A DNA stretch of 64,000 nt, from assembly GCF_017308975.1 (NCBI RefSeq), contig NZ_JADWPD010000016.1:62001-126000 (forward strand), in the 5' to 3' direction. The translations under genes were made by a program, and so were the position numbers. Of this stretch, positions 19,459 to 28,141 are shown piece after piece (the stretch's first letter is position 1; the number at the start of each line of letters is the position of its first letter). This DNA comes from Amycolatopsis sp. MtRt-6. Its GTDB lineage: Bacteria; Actinomycetota; Actinomycetes; Mycobacteriales; Pseudonocardiaceae. The notes beneath the pieces are model-generated. The model was not told the origin of the DNA. It saw only the letters and a list, made by a program, of their open reading frames with translations, and ran no database searches.

Positions 19459-20259
19459 GTGGTCGTCTTCGCGGGTCAGGGCGACGCCCGGCGGTCCATG
19501 GAGCTGCTGTGGGGGCCGCGCGTGGTGGCGCCGCGCACCGGCCCGGGCCCCAAGCCGGGCCTGTCCGTCGAGGCGATCGTCGGCGCGGCGATCGAGATCG
19601 CGGACGCCGAGGGCATGGCGGCGCTGTCGATGCGCTCGGTCGGCGAGCGGCTCGGCCGCACGGCGATGGCGCTGTACACGTACGTGCCGGGCAAGACCGA
19701 GCTGGTCGACCTGATGTACGACCGGACCCTGGGCGAACTGCCGTCGTCGTTCTCGGCTGCCGATGGCTGGCGGCCGGCCGCGTTGGAGCTGGCCGGCGCG
19801 CTGTGGGACCTGCACCTGCGGCACCCGTGGCTGCTGCAGGTCTCGCCGGCGCGGCCGGTGCTCGGGCCGGGGGAGTTCCACGTGCAGGAGACACTGCTGT
19901 CCGTCCTGGCGTCGACCGGGTTGCCGCTGTCCCGCGTCCGGTGGGTGGTGGCGGCGCTGTTCAACGTCGTCCGCGGCTCGGTCCAGGCGGCGGCGGAGTC
20001 GCGGCAGGCCACCCGGGAGACGGGACAGTCCGAAGAGGACTGGTGGTACGCGCGGTCGGCGTTGCTCGGCGAGCTGGCCCCGGACCTGCCGGCGCGGTTC
20101 CCGACGGTGGCCCGGCTCGGGGAGGAGGGCGAGTACGAGGCGTCCGGCTCCGAGGAGCCCTACCTGGAGCGCGAGGCCCGGCTGTCGTTCGAGGCGGGCT
20201 TGGAACTGCTGCTCGACGGCGTCGAGGCGGCGATCGTCAAGGCTTCCGGGCCTCGATGA
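19459..20259 (+). CDS. TetR family regulator with TetR_C-type C-terminal domain
   Basis: A 266-residue regulator. The DNA-binding part (residues about 34-80) reads LSVEAIVGAAIEIADAEGMAALSMRSVGERLGRTAMALYTYVPGKTEL, matching the tetracycline-repressor subgroup, and the C-terminal part is the matching TetR_C ligand domain. The GTG start has AAGGAG at 8 bases. It is divergent from the UvrA-like resistance operon, with the palindromic operators between, the standard arrangement for drug-inducible derepression. Its end overlaps the convergent methyltransferase by 23 bases. Confidence 0.9.
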   Translation: MVVFAGQGDARRSMELLWGPRVVAPRTGPGPKPGLSVEAIVGAAIEIADAEGMAALSMRSVGERLGRTAMALYTYVPGKTELVDLMYDRTLGELPSSFSAADGWRPAALELAGALWDLHLRHPWLLQVSPARPVLGPGEFHVQETLLSVLASTGLPLSRVRWVVAALFNVVRGSVQAAAESRQATRETGQSEEDWWYARSALLGELAPDLPARFPTVARLGEEGEYEASGSEEPYLEREARLSFEAGLELLLDGVEAAIVKASGPR

Positions 20260-20977
20260 GGAACCGGGTCGTGCGGGCGGCGAACGGGCCGTCGTGCTCG
20301 ATGCGCTCGTGCAACTCGCGCAGCTTGTCCCGGTACCGTTCGACCGTGAAGTCCGGGACCATCCAGATCACCTTGCGCAGGAAGTAGACCACCGCGCCGA
20401 TGTCGAAGAACTCGGTGCGCAGCGACTCCGCGCGCAGGTCCACCACCTCCAGGCCCGCGCGGGTGGCCGCCGCCACGGCGTGGTCCGGGTGACGGCTGTT
20501 GCGCGCGTCCTCGGGTTGGGGGCCGAGGAAGAACTCGACCAGCTCGAACACACTCGCCGGGCCGACCTGCTGGGAGAAGTACGTTCCGCCGGGACGCAGG
20601 ACGCGGGCGATCTCGTGCCAGTCCGTCGTCACCGGGTGGCGGCTGGAGACCAGGTCGAACACGCTGTCGCGGAAGGGGAAGCCCGCGGTGGCCACGATCT
20701 CGGCCCCGCGTGGCCGGAGCCGGGCCGCGGCGCGCGCGATGTTCGGCGGCCACGACTCGGTCGCGATCATGACCGGCGGCAGGGCCGGGCAGCCGTCGAG
20801 GACTTCGCCGCCGCCGGTTTCCAGGTCGAGGGCTGCCCGCACGCCGCCGAGCCGGGTGCCCAGCAGCCGTTGGTAGCCCCACGAAGGACGGGCCTCGGTG
20901 GCGCGGCCGTCGAGCCAGGAGAAGTCCCAGCCGTCGACCGGAACTGCCGAAGCCTCGGCCACCAGGTCGTCGAACAT
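20237..20977 (-). CDS. Class I SAM-dependent methyltransferase
   Basis: A 246-residue methyltransferase. Motif I is ALDLETGGGEVL (residues about 40-51), the acidic residue of motif II follows in the VMIATES region, and RVLRPGGTYFSQQVGP is motif VI. The N-terminal EAS-AVPVDGWDFSWLDGRATE is typical of the large actinobacterial family of unassigned small-molecule methyltransferases (UbiE/COQ5-like). It is the downstream gene of a short minus-strand group behind a glutaredoxin-like and an SH3-like gene but separated by 10 bases, so co-transcription is likely. Confidence 0.87.
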   Translation of the reverse strand: MFDDLVAEASAVPVDGWDFSWLDGRATEARPSWGYQRLLGTRLGGVRAALDLETGGGEVLDGCPALPPVMIATESWPPNIARAAARLRPRGAEIVATAGFPFRDSVFDLVSSRHPVTTDWHEIARVLRPGGTYFSQQVGPASVFELVEFFLGPQPEDARNSRHPDHAVAAATRAGLEVVDLRAESLRTEFFDIGAVVYFLRKVIWMVPDFTVERYRDKLRELHERIEHDGPFAARTTRFLIEARKP

Positions 20978-20987
20978 GCCTCGATCG

Positions 20988-21218
20988 TCACAAAGCGGGC
21001 GGCGGCCCGCCACCCGATTTCCGGACCGGCGGGGGAGGGACCGGTTTGGCGAGCGCGACCGCGTCGAACGCCACCACGACCGGGCCGCGCCGGGTCTCGA
21101 CCGTGCACGTCGTCTCGTCACGGGCGACGAGGTTGCCGAGCGCGTCGGTGAAGCCGTCGTCGATGCGGTAGCGCACCACGACGCGCGTGCCGAGCGGCAG
21201 CTCGCGCAGCAGCTTCAC
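20988..21218 (-). CDS. Small SH3-like (Rv0428c C-terminal type) protein
   Basis: A 76-residue protein beginning at a GTG that overlaps the glutaredoxin stop (GTGA). The sequence LPLGTRVVVRYRIDDGFTDALGNLV followed by VETRRGPVVVAFDAVALAKPVPPPP matches the short beta-barrel found at the C-terminus of mycobacterial Rv0428c-like acetyltransferases. Here it stands alone. The Pro-rich tail is disordered. Its role is unknown; the tight coupling to a glutaredoxin-like gene suggests a shared redox or enzyme-modifying function, which is inference only. Confidence 0.72.
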   Translation of the reverse strand: MKLLRELPLGTRVVVRYRIDDGFTDALGNLVARDETTCTVETRRGPVVVAFDAVALAKPVPPPPVRKSGGGPPPAL

Positions 21219-21445
21219 AGGCGCGCGCTCAGCTCTTCGTCGGACGGCTCGACCAGGAACGAGCCGTCGTCCCAGACGATGGTCGGGATCCGGCGGGCGC
21301 CGTCCTGCAGCTCGCGGACGCGGCGCTCGGCGTCCGCGTCGGCCTCGACGTCCACGTAGGCGTATTCGACGCCTTCGCGGTCGAGCAGTGCGCGGCTGCG
21401 CTTCACGTCCGGGCACCAGCTCGCGCCGTAGACCGTCAGCTTCAC
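21215..21445 (-). CDS. Glutaredoxin family protein (monothiol, mycoredoxin-like)
   Basis: A 76-residue thioredoxin-fold protein. The active site is WCPDVKRSRALLD, with only the first cysteine of the CxxC motif, making it monothiol. The cis-proline region RRIPTIVWDDGSFLVEPS is intact. Actinobacteria use mycothiol, so it probably resolves mycothiol-protein mixed disulfides or acts as a scaffold. It is the first gene of a coupled pair with the SH3-like protein. No promoter can be picked out in the 58-base gap to the geosmin synthase stop. Confidence 0.88.
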   Translation of the reverse strand: MKLTVYGASWCPDVKRSRALLDREGVEYAYVDVEADADAERRVRELQDGARRIPTIVWDDGSFLVEPSDEELSARL

Positions 21446-21503
21446 GGGACTCCCTCCGCTACCGGGTGGACCCCGAGTATCGCCTCCGCCGGGGCAGCGC
21501 CGT

Positions 21504-23660
21504 TCAGTGACCCGCGGGGAGCAGGGCCGAGATGCGCAGCGACGACGTCCCGATGCCGGTGGGCCCGCCGAAGACTGGAGCCGCCATCGGGTGGTAGCCC
21601 AGCTCGGGCTCCGTGTAGCGGCCGGTGTTCTCGTGCCAGTGCACGATCCCGGCCAGCCAGTCGCGCAGTTCCCGGACGAAGCCGAGCAGCGTCTCCTCGG
21701 TGGCTTCGTCGCGGTACAGGGCAGGCAGCTCGGTCGCCGCCACGTGGTCGAACTCCGCCAGGCGGGCGTGGATCAGGTCGGTCACCACCTCGGACGCGCG
21801 GTCCTCCGGGCAGTCCAGGAAGTTCCGCACCACCAGCACCGCGTTGTGCAGCTCGCCTTCGTACCGGATCTCCTTGCGGTAGGAGTAGAGGTCGTTGGCG
21901 AGGCTCGCGACGTCCGCCGCCGCGTGCTCGAGCGTCTGCACCGGGCGCGTGCGGTGCAGCTCCGGCGGCAGGGAGCGGTCGCGCGCGAGGCTCATCGTGA
22001 GGTCGGCGCCGAACGTCCGGCGCCGCATCTCGACGTAGTCGATCGGGTCGGGGATGCGGTTCTGCGCCTGGTTCGCCAGCTCCCAGAGCCAGCTCGACGT
22101 CATCGCCTCGACCGCCCGGCGCACGGCGGGCCGGCGCTCCGCCGTGGTGCGCGGCCAGAGGTCGGCCAGGCCCGCTTCCAGCGGTGTCGTCGGCGTGGGC
22201 ATCGGCGCGCCGTCCGCCGGCATGAACGCCGGCAGGCGGAAGTTGGCCGCCTTCGCGCCCGCGAGGTCGCGGGTCGCGCCGAACACGAGGGGGTAGTGGT
22301 CGTCGGCGTAGGTGCGCCAGGTGAGCCAGCCGCTCGTGACGTCGAGGGCGTCGGCCGTCGCGTCCGGGTGGATGCCCGCCGCGCACAGCGGCAGGTCGGC
22401 GGCGCGCAGCTTCCGCTCGTCCCACACCACGCCGTCGAGGAGGCCCGTGCGCCGCGCCCAGTCGACGTTGCGGGCGCGGGCCTCGGCGAGGTGCGGGCTG
22501 AGCCGCGGCGGCCCCGGCAGGTCGAGTGCCGGGCGCGGCACGCCGGCCGCGGAGAACGGCGTCGAGCTGTAGGCCCGCAGCCGTTGCGGCGCGGTGTCGA
22601 TGACCGACGCGAAGATCCGTGCGGCGGAGGTGCCGAAGCCGGGAGTGCCGGACACGGCGCCTTCGTTCATGTACCGGCTGGACCGCAGGTGCCATTCGTG
22701 CCCGCCGGACTGCCAGTCCTGCAGGCCCTTGACGTAGGCGAACGTCGCCGCGCGCGCGGCCGGGTCGACGCAGTGGTCGGCGAACAGCGCGGGCACCTCG
22801 GTGAGCGCGGTGTGCTCGAACTGGTGCAGCCGCGAGGTGATCAGGTCGTTGACCGCGTCGGCCGCCTGCTGCGTGCTGAGCCCGAGGAATTTCTCGAACA
22901 CGAGCACGCCGTTGGACAGCTCGCCCTCGTCCCGCACCTCGCGCTGGTAGGAGAACAGGTCGTTGCGGAGGTGGACGCTGTCGGCGAAGCAGTCGCGCAG
23001 GACCTCCATCGGGCGGGACGCGGCGATCTCGTCGGGCACCTCGGCGTGCACCGAGTGCTCGACCAGGTTCGCCGACCACGGTGCGCCGCCGACCTTCCGC
23101 CGCATCTCGACGTACTCGATCGGGTTGGCGAGCCGGCCTTCGTTGATGTTCGCCAGTTCCCACAGCGATTCGTCGAGCAGTGCCTTCGTGCTTCCGGCGA
23201 ACCGGCGCCGCCAGCCCGCCGAGCGGTGCGGGACCGTCCGGGTCCACAGGTCGGCGAGGCCGCGCTCGACCGGGTTTTCCGGGGTCGCGGTGATTTCGCC
23301 GTCGACGGGCATGAACAGCTCGAGGCGGTCGAGGTACGTGCGGGCGTTGCCGATGTCGCCGGTGCGCTTGTACAGCTCGAGGAAGTGGTCGTCGAAGTAG
23401 AAGACCCAGACGTACCAGTCGGTGATGAGGTCGAGCTCCCCGGCGCCGGCGTCGGGGTGGGTGTAGGCGCAGAGCAGCGCGTAGTCATGGGAGTCGAGGT
23501 CGTGCTCGGTCCAGATCACCGTGCCGTGCTGCGGCACGTCGATCATGTCGAACTCGCGCGCCCACGCCTTGCTGTGCTCGCGCGCCCGGTCCAGGTGCGG
23601 GTTCAGGCGCGCCGGGTGGGGCATGTAGAACTCGGGGAGGACGAACGGCTGATCGGGCAC
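21504..23660 (-). CDS. geoA: Germacradienol/geosmin synthase, bifunctional
   Basis: A 718-residue two-domain terpene synthase. The N-terminal domain (germacradienol synthase) begins QPFVLPEFYMPHPARLNPH and has the metal motif DDHFLE (about residue 85) and NSE motif NDLFSYQRE. The C-terminal domain (germacradienol to geosmin) has DDHYPLV and NDLYSYRKE. Order and motifs match the Streptomyces coelicolor enzyme closely. It converts farnesyl diphosphate to geosmin in the cytosol. The GTG at 23660 is chosen because it gives the conserved N-terminus; no strong ribosome-binding site precedes it. It stands alone, without a dedicated cyclic-nucleotide-type regulator gene. Confidence 0.95.
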   Translation of the reverse strand: MPDQPFVLPEFYMPHPARLNPHLDRAREHSKAWAREFDMIDVPQHGTVIWTEHDLDSHDYALLCAYTHPDAGAGELDLITDWYVWVFYFDDHFLELYKRTGDIGNARTYLDRLELFMPVDGEITATPENPVERGLADLWTRTVPHRSAGWRRRFAGSTKALLDESLWELANINEGRLANPIEYVEMRRKVGGAPWSANLVEHSVHAEVPDEIAASRPMEVLRDCFADSVHLRNDLFSYQREVRDEGELSNGVLVFEKFLGLSTQQAADAVNDLITSRLHQFEHTALTEVPALFADHCVDPAARAATFAYVKGLQDWQSGGHEWHLRSSRYMNEGAVSGTPGFGTSAARIFASVIDTAPQRLRAYSSTPFSAAGVPRPALDLPGPPRLSPHLAEARARNVDWARRTGLLDGVVWDERKLRAADLPLCAAGIHPDATADALDVTSGWLTWRTYADDHYPLVFGATRDLAGAKAANFRLPAFMPADGAPMPTPTTPLEAGLADLWPRTTAERRPAVRRAVEAMTSSWLWELANQAQNRIPDPIDYVEMRRRTFGADLTMSLARDRSLPPELHRTRPVQTLEHAAADVASLANDLYSYRKEIRYEGELHNAVLVVRNFLDCPEDRASEVVTDLIHARLAEFDHVAATELPALYRDEATEETLLGFVRELRDWLAGIVHWHENTGRYTEPELGYHPMAAPVFGGPTGIGTSSLRISALLPAGH

Positions 23661-23821
23661 CCCGCGAGGCAACCAGCCGGTCGCGGTGTCCGCCAAGGGG
23701 AACAGCCGCGAAGCACACGAACGGGACGGGCGCTTCCCCCGGCCGGCCCAGCGACGGGCCCGGCCCGATCGGCACGCGGTGGCGGGCCGTCGCACGATGG
23801 GGTATTGCGAGAGGAGAGCCG

Positions 23822-24118
23822 ATGACCGACGAAAACCGGGTGGTCGACAACCCGGACGAGAGCCGCTACGAGCTGTGGGCGGGGGAGAAGCTGGCCGGGA
23901 TCGCGCAGTACGACCGGCGCGGCGAACTCACGGTGTTCACCCACACCGAGATCGACGACGCGTTCTCCGGCCAGGGGCTGGGCAAGGTCCTGGCCGCGGG
24001 CGCGCTCGACGACGTCGTCGCCCGTGGCGGGACGATCGTGCCGGTCTGCCCGTTCATCGCCGGGTACCTGGCGAAGAACCCCGGCTACGAGGACCACGTC
24101 CGCCGGCCGCGCGAGTAG
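23822..24118 (+). CDS. Small GNAT-fold acetyltransferase (YidJ/NATD1-like)
   Basis: A 98-residue protein of the short N-acetyltransferase family (Yjdj/NATD1). It shows RYELWAGEKLAGIAQYDRRG as the N-terminal sheet and FSGQGLGKVLAAGALDDV as the acetyl-CoA loop (GxGxGK variant), then VPVCPFIAGYLAKNPGYEDHV, the typical C-terminus with CPF and NP-Y. GAGAGGAG precedes the ATG. It diverges from the geosmin synthase gene. The function of the family in bacteria is unknown. Confidence 0.9.
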   Translation: MTDENRVVDNPDESRYELWAGEKLAGIAQYDRRGELTVFTHTEIDDAFSGQGLGKVLAAGALDDVVARGGTIVPVCPFIAGYLAKNPGYEDHVRRPRE

Positions 24119-24155
24119 GTCGTTCGGGGCGGTCTGCGGGGTATGTCCGGTTCGA

Positions 24156-24170
24156 TTGGTTATTAACCAA
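24156..24170. promoter_or_regulatory. 15-bp palindrome upstream of the S1 protease gene
   Basis: TTGGTTATTAACCAA is a perfect dyad with a single central base, in an A+T-rich island between the small GNAT gene and the secreted protease gene, 80 bases upstream of the protease start. A related TTGGTTGCTTGGCAA follows at about 24189. It is a good candidate operator or promoter element; no regulator gene adjoins it. Confidence 0.45.
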
Positions 24171-24250
24171 CCTTCGTCGGTGGTGCGTTGGTTGCTTGGC
24201 AACGAAAGTGAGCCGCGCAGACTTCGAACCGGCAAACCTGGAGGAAGTTG

Positions 24251-25267
24251 ATGACTCCCCGGAAGACCGCCCTGAAGACCTTCGCCGTCCTGTCGGCCGC
24301 CGCGCTGACGGCGGGCGTGTGCTCGTCGGCGGCCACCGCGTCCCCGCTGGCCTTCGCCGAACTGCAGGCCAACGCCATCTCCGGCGCCACCCAGGTGGCG
24401 AACGCCCTCGGCGCCGCTTCCGGCGGCATCTACCTCGAGCACGGCACGGCCGTCGTGAACGTCGTCGACGACGCCGCGATGCGGCAGGTGCAGGCCGCCG
24501 GCTTCACCGCGAAGAAGGTCAAGCACACCTTCGCCGCGCTGACCGGTGTCAAGAACCAGCTGGACGCGGTGAAGAACGTGCCGCAGACCGCGTGGGGCAT
24601 CGACACCAGGACCAACCAGGTCGTGGTGAAGGTCTACGACGCGGCCAGCAAGGTGACCGCCGACAAGGTCTCCGCGGCCGCCGCGAAGTACGGCGACGCC
24701 GTCCGCGTCGAGCACCGCACCGGCAAGCTGGAGCTGTACATCAAGGACGGCGACGCGATCCAGAACAGTCAGGGCCGCTGCTCGCTCGGCTTCAACGTGA
24801 CGCGCGGCGGCTCGCCGTTCCTGCTCACCGCGGGCCACTGCACCAACCTCGGCGGCACCTGGTCCGGCGGCGACGTCTCCGGCGCGCAGGTCGTCGAAAG
24901 CGACTGCCCCGGCGCCGACTCCGGCCTGCTGACCCGCCCGAACGGCACCGGGCCCGGCGAAATCAACACCGGCCAGAAGATCACCAGCGCGGCGACGCCG
25001 ACCGTGGGCGAGCAGATGCAGAAGCAGGGCTCGACCACCGGCGGCGGCAGTGGTGAGGTGACCTCGGTCGACGAGTCGGTCAACTTCGACGTCGGCGTGC
25101 TCAACCACGAGTTCGGCACCACCGCGCACACCGACCACGGCGACTCCGGCGGCCCGGCGTACGACGGCTCGAAGGGCCTCGGCACGCTGTCCGGCGGCGA
25201 CACCCAGACGAGCTACTTCTACCCGCTCACCCTCGAGTTGCAGGCTTACGGCCTCCAGCTCGCCTGA
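24251..25267 (+). CDS. Secreted S1 serine protease with propeptide (alpha-lytic/streptogrisin type)
   Basis: A 338-residue preproenzyme. A signal peptide (about 1-32) is followed by a propeptide of about 120 residues with the repeated helical pattern of alpha-lytic-protease prodomains (VDDAAMRQVQAAGFTAKKV). The mature protease starts near GRCSLGFNV. Catalytic His is in LTAGHCTN, Asp in the ESDCPGADSGLL region and Ser in DHGDSGGPAYDG. Cysteines flank these as in streptogrisins. GGAGGAAG precedes the ATG. It is self-contained, with its own terminator downstream. Confidence 0.92.
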   Translation: MTPRKTALKTFAVLSAAALTAGVCSSAATASPLAFAELQANAISGATQVANALGAASGGIYLEHGTAVVNVVDDAAMRQVQAAGFTAKKVKHTFAALTGVKNQLDAVKNVPQTAWGIDTRTNQVVVKVYDAASKVTADKVSAAAAKYGDAVRVEHRTGKLELYIKDGDAIQNSQGRCSLGFNVTRGGSPFLLTAGHCTNLGGTWSGGDVSGAQVVESDCPGADSGLLTRPNGTGPGEINTGQKITSAATPTVGEQMQKQGSTTGGGSGEVTSVDESVNFDVGVLNHEFGTTAHTDHGDSGGPAYDGSKGLGTLSGGDTQTSYFYPLTLELQAYGLQLA

Positions 25268-25277
25268 TCCTGGGGTG

Positions 25278-25318
25278 GAGGGCCGCTCACTTCCGTCGGG
25301 GGAGGTGAGCGGGCCCTC
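25278..25318. terminator. Bidirectional hairpin terminator
   Basis: Arms GAGGGCCGCTCACTTCC (25278-25294) and GGAGGTGAGCGGGCCCTC (25301-25318) pair almost completely around a 6-base loop. It sits between the convergent S1 protease and methyltransferase genes, 10 bases from the first and 6 bases from the second. There is no T-tract, as is common in high-GC actinobacteria. Confidence 0.75.
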
Positions 25319-25324
25319 GGTGCG

Positions 25325-25948
25325 TCAGGCTTCGAGCCGCCGCGCCCGGTACACGGCGTCGATGTGGTGGCCCTCGCCGCGCGTCTCGCAGGTCTCGACC
25401 ACCCACTTCCACGGGTCGCCGAGGTAGCCGGTGATCTCCTCGGGCTCGAAGTACAGCTCCTCCGGCGGCTTCTGGCCGTCGAACTGCCGCATGGCCTTCG
25501 GCGAGTGCCCGACGACCAGCAGCGAGCCACCCGGCCGGATCGCCGCCGCGGCCGCCGTGAAGACGTCGCGGCGCAGGTCCGGTGGCAGGTGCATGTACTG
25601 CGCCGAAACCAGGTCGTACCGCGCTTCCGGCCGCCACTCGAGGATGTTGCGGTGCAGCCAGTTCACCGTCACGCCCGCCTCGGCGCCGGCTTCCTCGGCG
25701 CGGGCGAGCGCGGTGGTCGAGATGTCGACACCGTCGACCGTCCAGCCCTGCTTGGCCAGCCAGATCGCGTCGCCGCCTTCGCCGCTGCCGAGGTCGAGGG
25801 CGTGCCCGGGTTTGAGGCCTTCGACCTCGGTGCGCAGGTTGGCGTTGACGTTCCCGCTCCAGATCCGGTGCTCGTCACGCTGGTACAGCGCTTCCCAGAA
25901 GTCCTGCTTGAGCATGGCGTCGACGGTCATCGGGTGGTCGTGGGACAT
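25325..25948 (-). CDS. Class I SAM-dependent methyltransferase (TehB/thiopurine-like)
   Basis: A 207-residue methyltransferase. Motif I is ALDLGSGEGGDAIWLAKQGWTVDGVDIS (residues about 50-77), the post-motif DLVSAQYMHLPPDLR follows, and motif VI is IRPGGSLLVVGHSP. The N-terminal helix with FWEALYQRDEHRIWSGN is characteristic of the TehB/TPMT-like branch that methylates oxyanions, thiols or small metabolites. Transcription is away from an SDR gene about 150 bases upstream. No cofactor other than SAM is indicated. Confidence 0.88.
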   Translation of the reverse strand: MSHDHPMTVDAMLKQDFWEALYQRDEHRIWSGNVNANLRTEVEGLKPGHALDLGSGEGGDAIWLAKQGWTVDGVDISTTALARAEEAGAEAGVTVNWLHRNILEWRPEARYDLVSAQYMHLPPDLRRDVFTAAAAAIRPGGSLLVVGHSPKAMRQFDGQKPPEELYFEPEEITGYLGDPWKWVVETCETRGEGHHIDAVYRARRLEA

Positions 25949-26095
25949 GGTTCCTCCTCAAGGACGTCCTCCGAGCATGCGGACAACGTCCCCGCGAAGG
26001 CAAACCCTGTTGCCGGTTTGGCAACTGTGGTCGATCGTGTGCCGCTCGGCGGGAAAACCCGGTGGGGCGCCGGGCTCCTCGGCGAAGATGGCGGC

Positions 26096-26824
26096 ATGAG
26101 CGAACAGCGGGAAATCGTGGTCACCGGAGGCGGCACCGGCATCGGGCTGGCGATCGCCGCCCGGTTCGCGGCGGCGGGCGAGCGGGTGACCGTCACCGGG
26201 CGGCGCGCGGACGTCCTCGAAGCGGCGGCGGAAAAGATCGGTGCCCGGGCGGTGGCCTTCGACGCGAGCGACCCGGCCGCGGTGCAGGCGGCGCTGGTGG
26301 ACCTGCCGGCGCGGGTGGACGTCCTGGTCAACAACGCCGGCGGCAACACCGATCGCGTCCGGGAGGCGCCCGCGGCCGGCGACCTGAAGGGCCTCGCCGA
26401 CGCGTGGCAGGCGAACTTCGAGGCCAACGTGCTTTCCGCCGTGCTCGTCACCGCGGCGCTGAAGCCGCGCTTCGCGGACAACGTGCGCGTCGTGACTCTC
26501 GGCTCCATCGCGGCGAAGCAGGGCTCAGGTTCGTATGGCGCGGCGAAGGCGGCGATCGAGGCGTGGAACACCGACCTCGCGCGGCAGCTGGGCGCGGCGG
26601 GGACGGCCAACGTCGTCGCGCCGGGCGTCGTCCTCGACACGGAGTTCTTCCACGGCACGCTGACCGAAGAATGGCTGGCGGAGCGGCTTTCGGTGGCGCT
26701 CAACGGGCGCGCCGGCCGGCCGGAGGAAATCGCCGGCACCGTGCGGTTCCTGGCGGCGCCGGAAGCCGCGCACCTCACGGGCCAGGTCGTCCACGTGAAC
26801 GGCGGCGCGTACGGCGCCCGCTAG
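26096..26824 (+). CDS. Short-chain dehydrogenase/reductase (classical SDR)
   Basis: A 242-residue classical SDR. TGGGTGIG is the cofactor loop, VLVNNAGG follows the fourth strand, and the catalytic SYGAAK is preceded by TLGSIAAKQ. The C-terminal GRPEEIAGTVRFLAAPEAAHLTGQVVHVNGG is the standard FabG-like ending. The upstream frame is long and open but reads across the divergent methyltransferase, so the ATG before SEQREIVV is taken as the start. It precedes a P450 gene by 88 bases in the same direction. Confidence 0.88.
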   Translation: MSEQREIVVTGGGTGIGLAIAARFAAAGERVTVTGRRADVLEAAAEKIGARAVAFDASDPAAVQAALVDLPARVDVLVNNAGGNTDRVREAPAAGDLKGLADAWQANFEANVLSAVLVTAALKPRFADNVRVVTLGSIAAKQGSGSYGAAKAAIEAWNTDLARQLGAAGTANVVAPGVVLDTEFFHGTLTEEWLAERLSVALNGRAGRPEEIAGTVRFLAAPEAAHLTGQVVHVNGGAYGAR

Positions 26825-26912
26825 GCCAACCGGGTCGCAACTGCGGCGCGCGGCCGCCGTCGTCTCCATGGTGGAAGGGTCAGAGACCACCGGAAGAGAG
26901 AGGTGATCCGCC

Positions 26913-28112
26913 GTGACGGCCGCACCCGCAACCCCGGCCCTCCCGACGACCCGGCCGGCCGGCTGCCCGTTCGACCCGCCCGGGAACTACGCCGCCCTCA
27001 GGGAAACCGCGCCGACGTCGAAGGTGCGCTGCCCGGCGGGCATGGACGCGTGGCTGGTGACGCGGTACGCCGACGTCCGCGCCGTGCTCGCCGACCGCAC
27101 GATGAGCTCGCGCGGCGCGTCCTCGGTGCACATGAACCCGAACGCGGACCTCGACGAGGAAGTCAGCCCGGGCTCGATCATCCAGCTCGACGGCGCGGCG
27201 CATTCCCGGCTGCGGAAGAAGGTGATCGCGGAGTTCACCGTGCGGCGCGTGGAGGCGTTGCGCTGGTACGTCCAGGGGCTGGTGGAAAGCCACCTCGACG
27301 CGATGCTGGCGAAGGGGGCGCCGGCCGATCTGGTGCAGGACTTCGCGTTGCCGATCCCGTCGCTGGTGATCTGCGAGCTGCTCGGCGTTCCGTACGCCGA
27401 CCGTTCGCGATTCCAGCAGCACAGCGCGACGCTGGTGAGCACGGACGCGACGCGCGAGGAAGGCGAGCAGGCGTACGACGCGCTTTCTGGTTATCTGGGC
27501 GACTTGTTCACGGCGAAGCAGCGGAATCCGCAGGATGACCTGTTCAGCAGGCTCATTTCCGGCGGTGCGTCCGACCCGCTCACAATGGAGGAGCTCGTCG
27601 TCCTCGGGCTGAGCCTCCTGGTGGCCGGCCACGAGACGACGGCCAACATGATCGCGTTGAGCACGTTGGTGCTGCTGGAGCACCCGGACCAGCGTGACAT
27701 CGTGCTGGCCGAGCCGGAGCGCGCGGTGGAGGAACTGCTGAGGTACCTGTCGGTGGTGCAGTGGGGCGTCCTGCGCTACGCGACTTCGGACGTCCAGGTC
27801 GGCTCCCGCTCGGTCCGCGCCGGGGAGTGGCTGGTGGCGGCGTTGAACTCGGCCAACCGCGACGAGACGGTGTTTTCGGGAGCGGACAAGCTCGATTTCG
27901 ATCGCGAGTCGCCGCGGACGCACGTTGCGTTCGGCTTCGGGGCGCACCAGTGCGTGGGGCAGCAGCTGGCGCGGGTGGAGCTGCAGGAGGCGTTGACGGG
28001 ATTGTTCCGGCGGGTACCGGATTTGCGGGTGGCCGTGGCACGGGAGGAGCTGAGGTTCAAGCACAACACGCTCGTGTACGGGGTGCGAGAGCTGCCGGTC
28101 GCCTGGGGGTGA
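26913..28112 (+). CDS. Cytochrome P450
   Basis: A 399-residue soluble bacterial P450. The I-helix oxygen-activating motif is AGHETT, the ExxR of helix K is in VEELLRYL, and the haem loop is FGFGAHQCVGQQLAR with Cys347 as the ligand. The length and N-terminus are those of class I actinobacterial CYPs. GAGAGG precedes the GTG start. It sits between an SDR gene and an SCO6745-family gene on the same strand. No ferredoxin gene is adjacent, so an unlinked redox partner would be required. Substrate unknown. Confidence 0.93.
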   Translation: MTAAPATPALPTTRPAGCPFDPPGNYAALRETAPTSKVRCPAGMDAWLVTRYADVRAVLADRTMSSRGASSVHMNPNADLDEEVSPGSIIQLDGAAHSRLRKKVIAEFTVRRVEALRWYVQGLVESHLDAMLAKGAPADLVQDFALPIPSLVICELLGVPYADRSRFQQHSATLVSTDATREEGEQAYDALSGYLGDLFTAKQRNPQDDLFSRLISGGASDPLTMEELVVLGLSLLVAGHETTANMIALSTLVLLEHPDQRDIVLAEPERAVEELLRYLSVVQWGVLRYATSDVQVGSRSVRAGEWLVAALNSANRDETVFSGADKLDFDRESPRTHVAFGFGAHQCVGQQLARVELQEALTGLFRRVPDLRVAVAREELRFKHNTLVYGVRELPVAWG

Positions 28113-28141
28113 AAATGCGGGCTGACCTTGTGAGGAGTGCC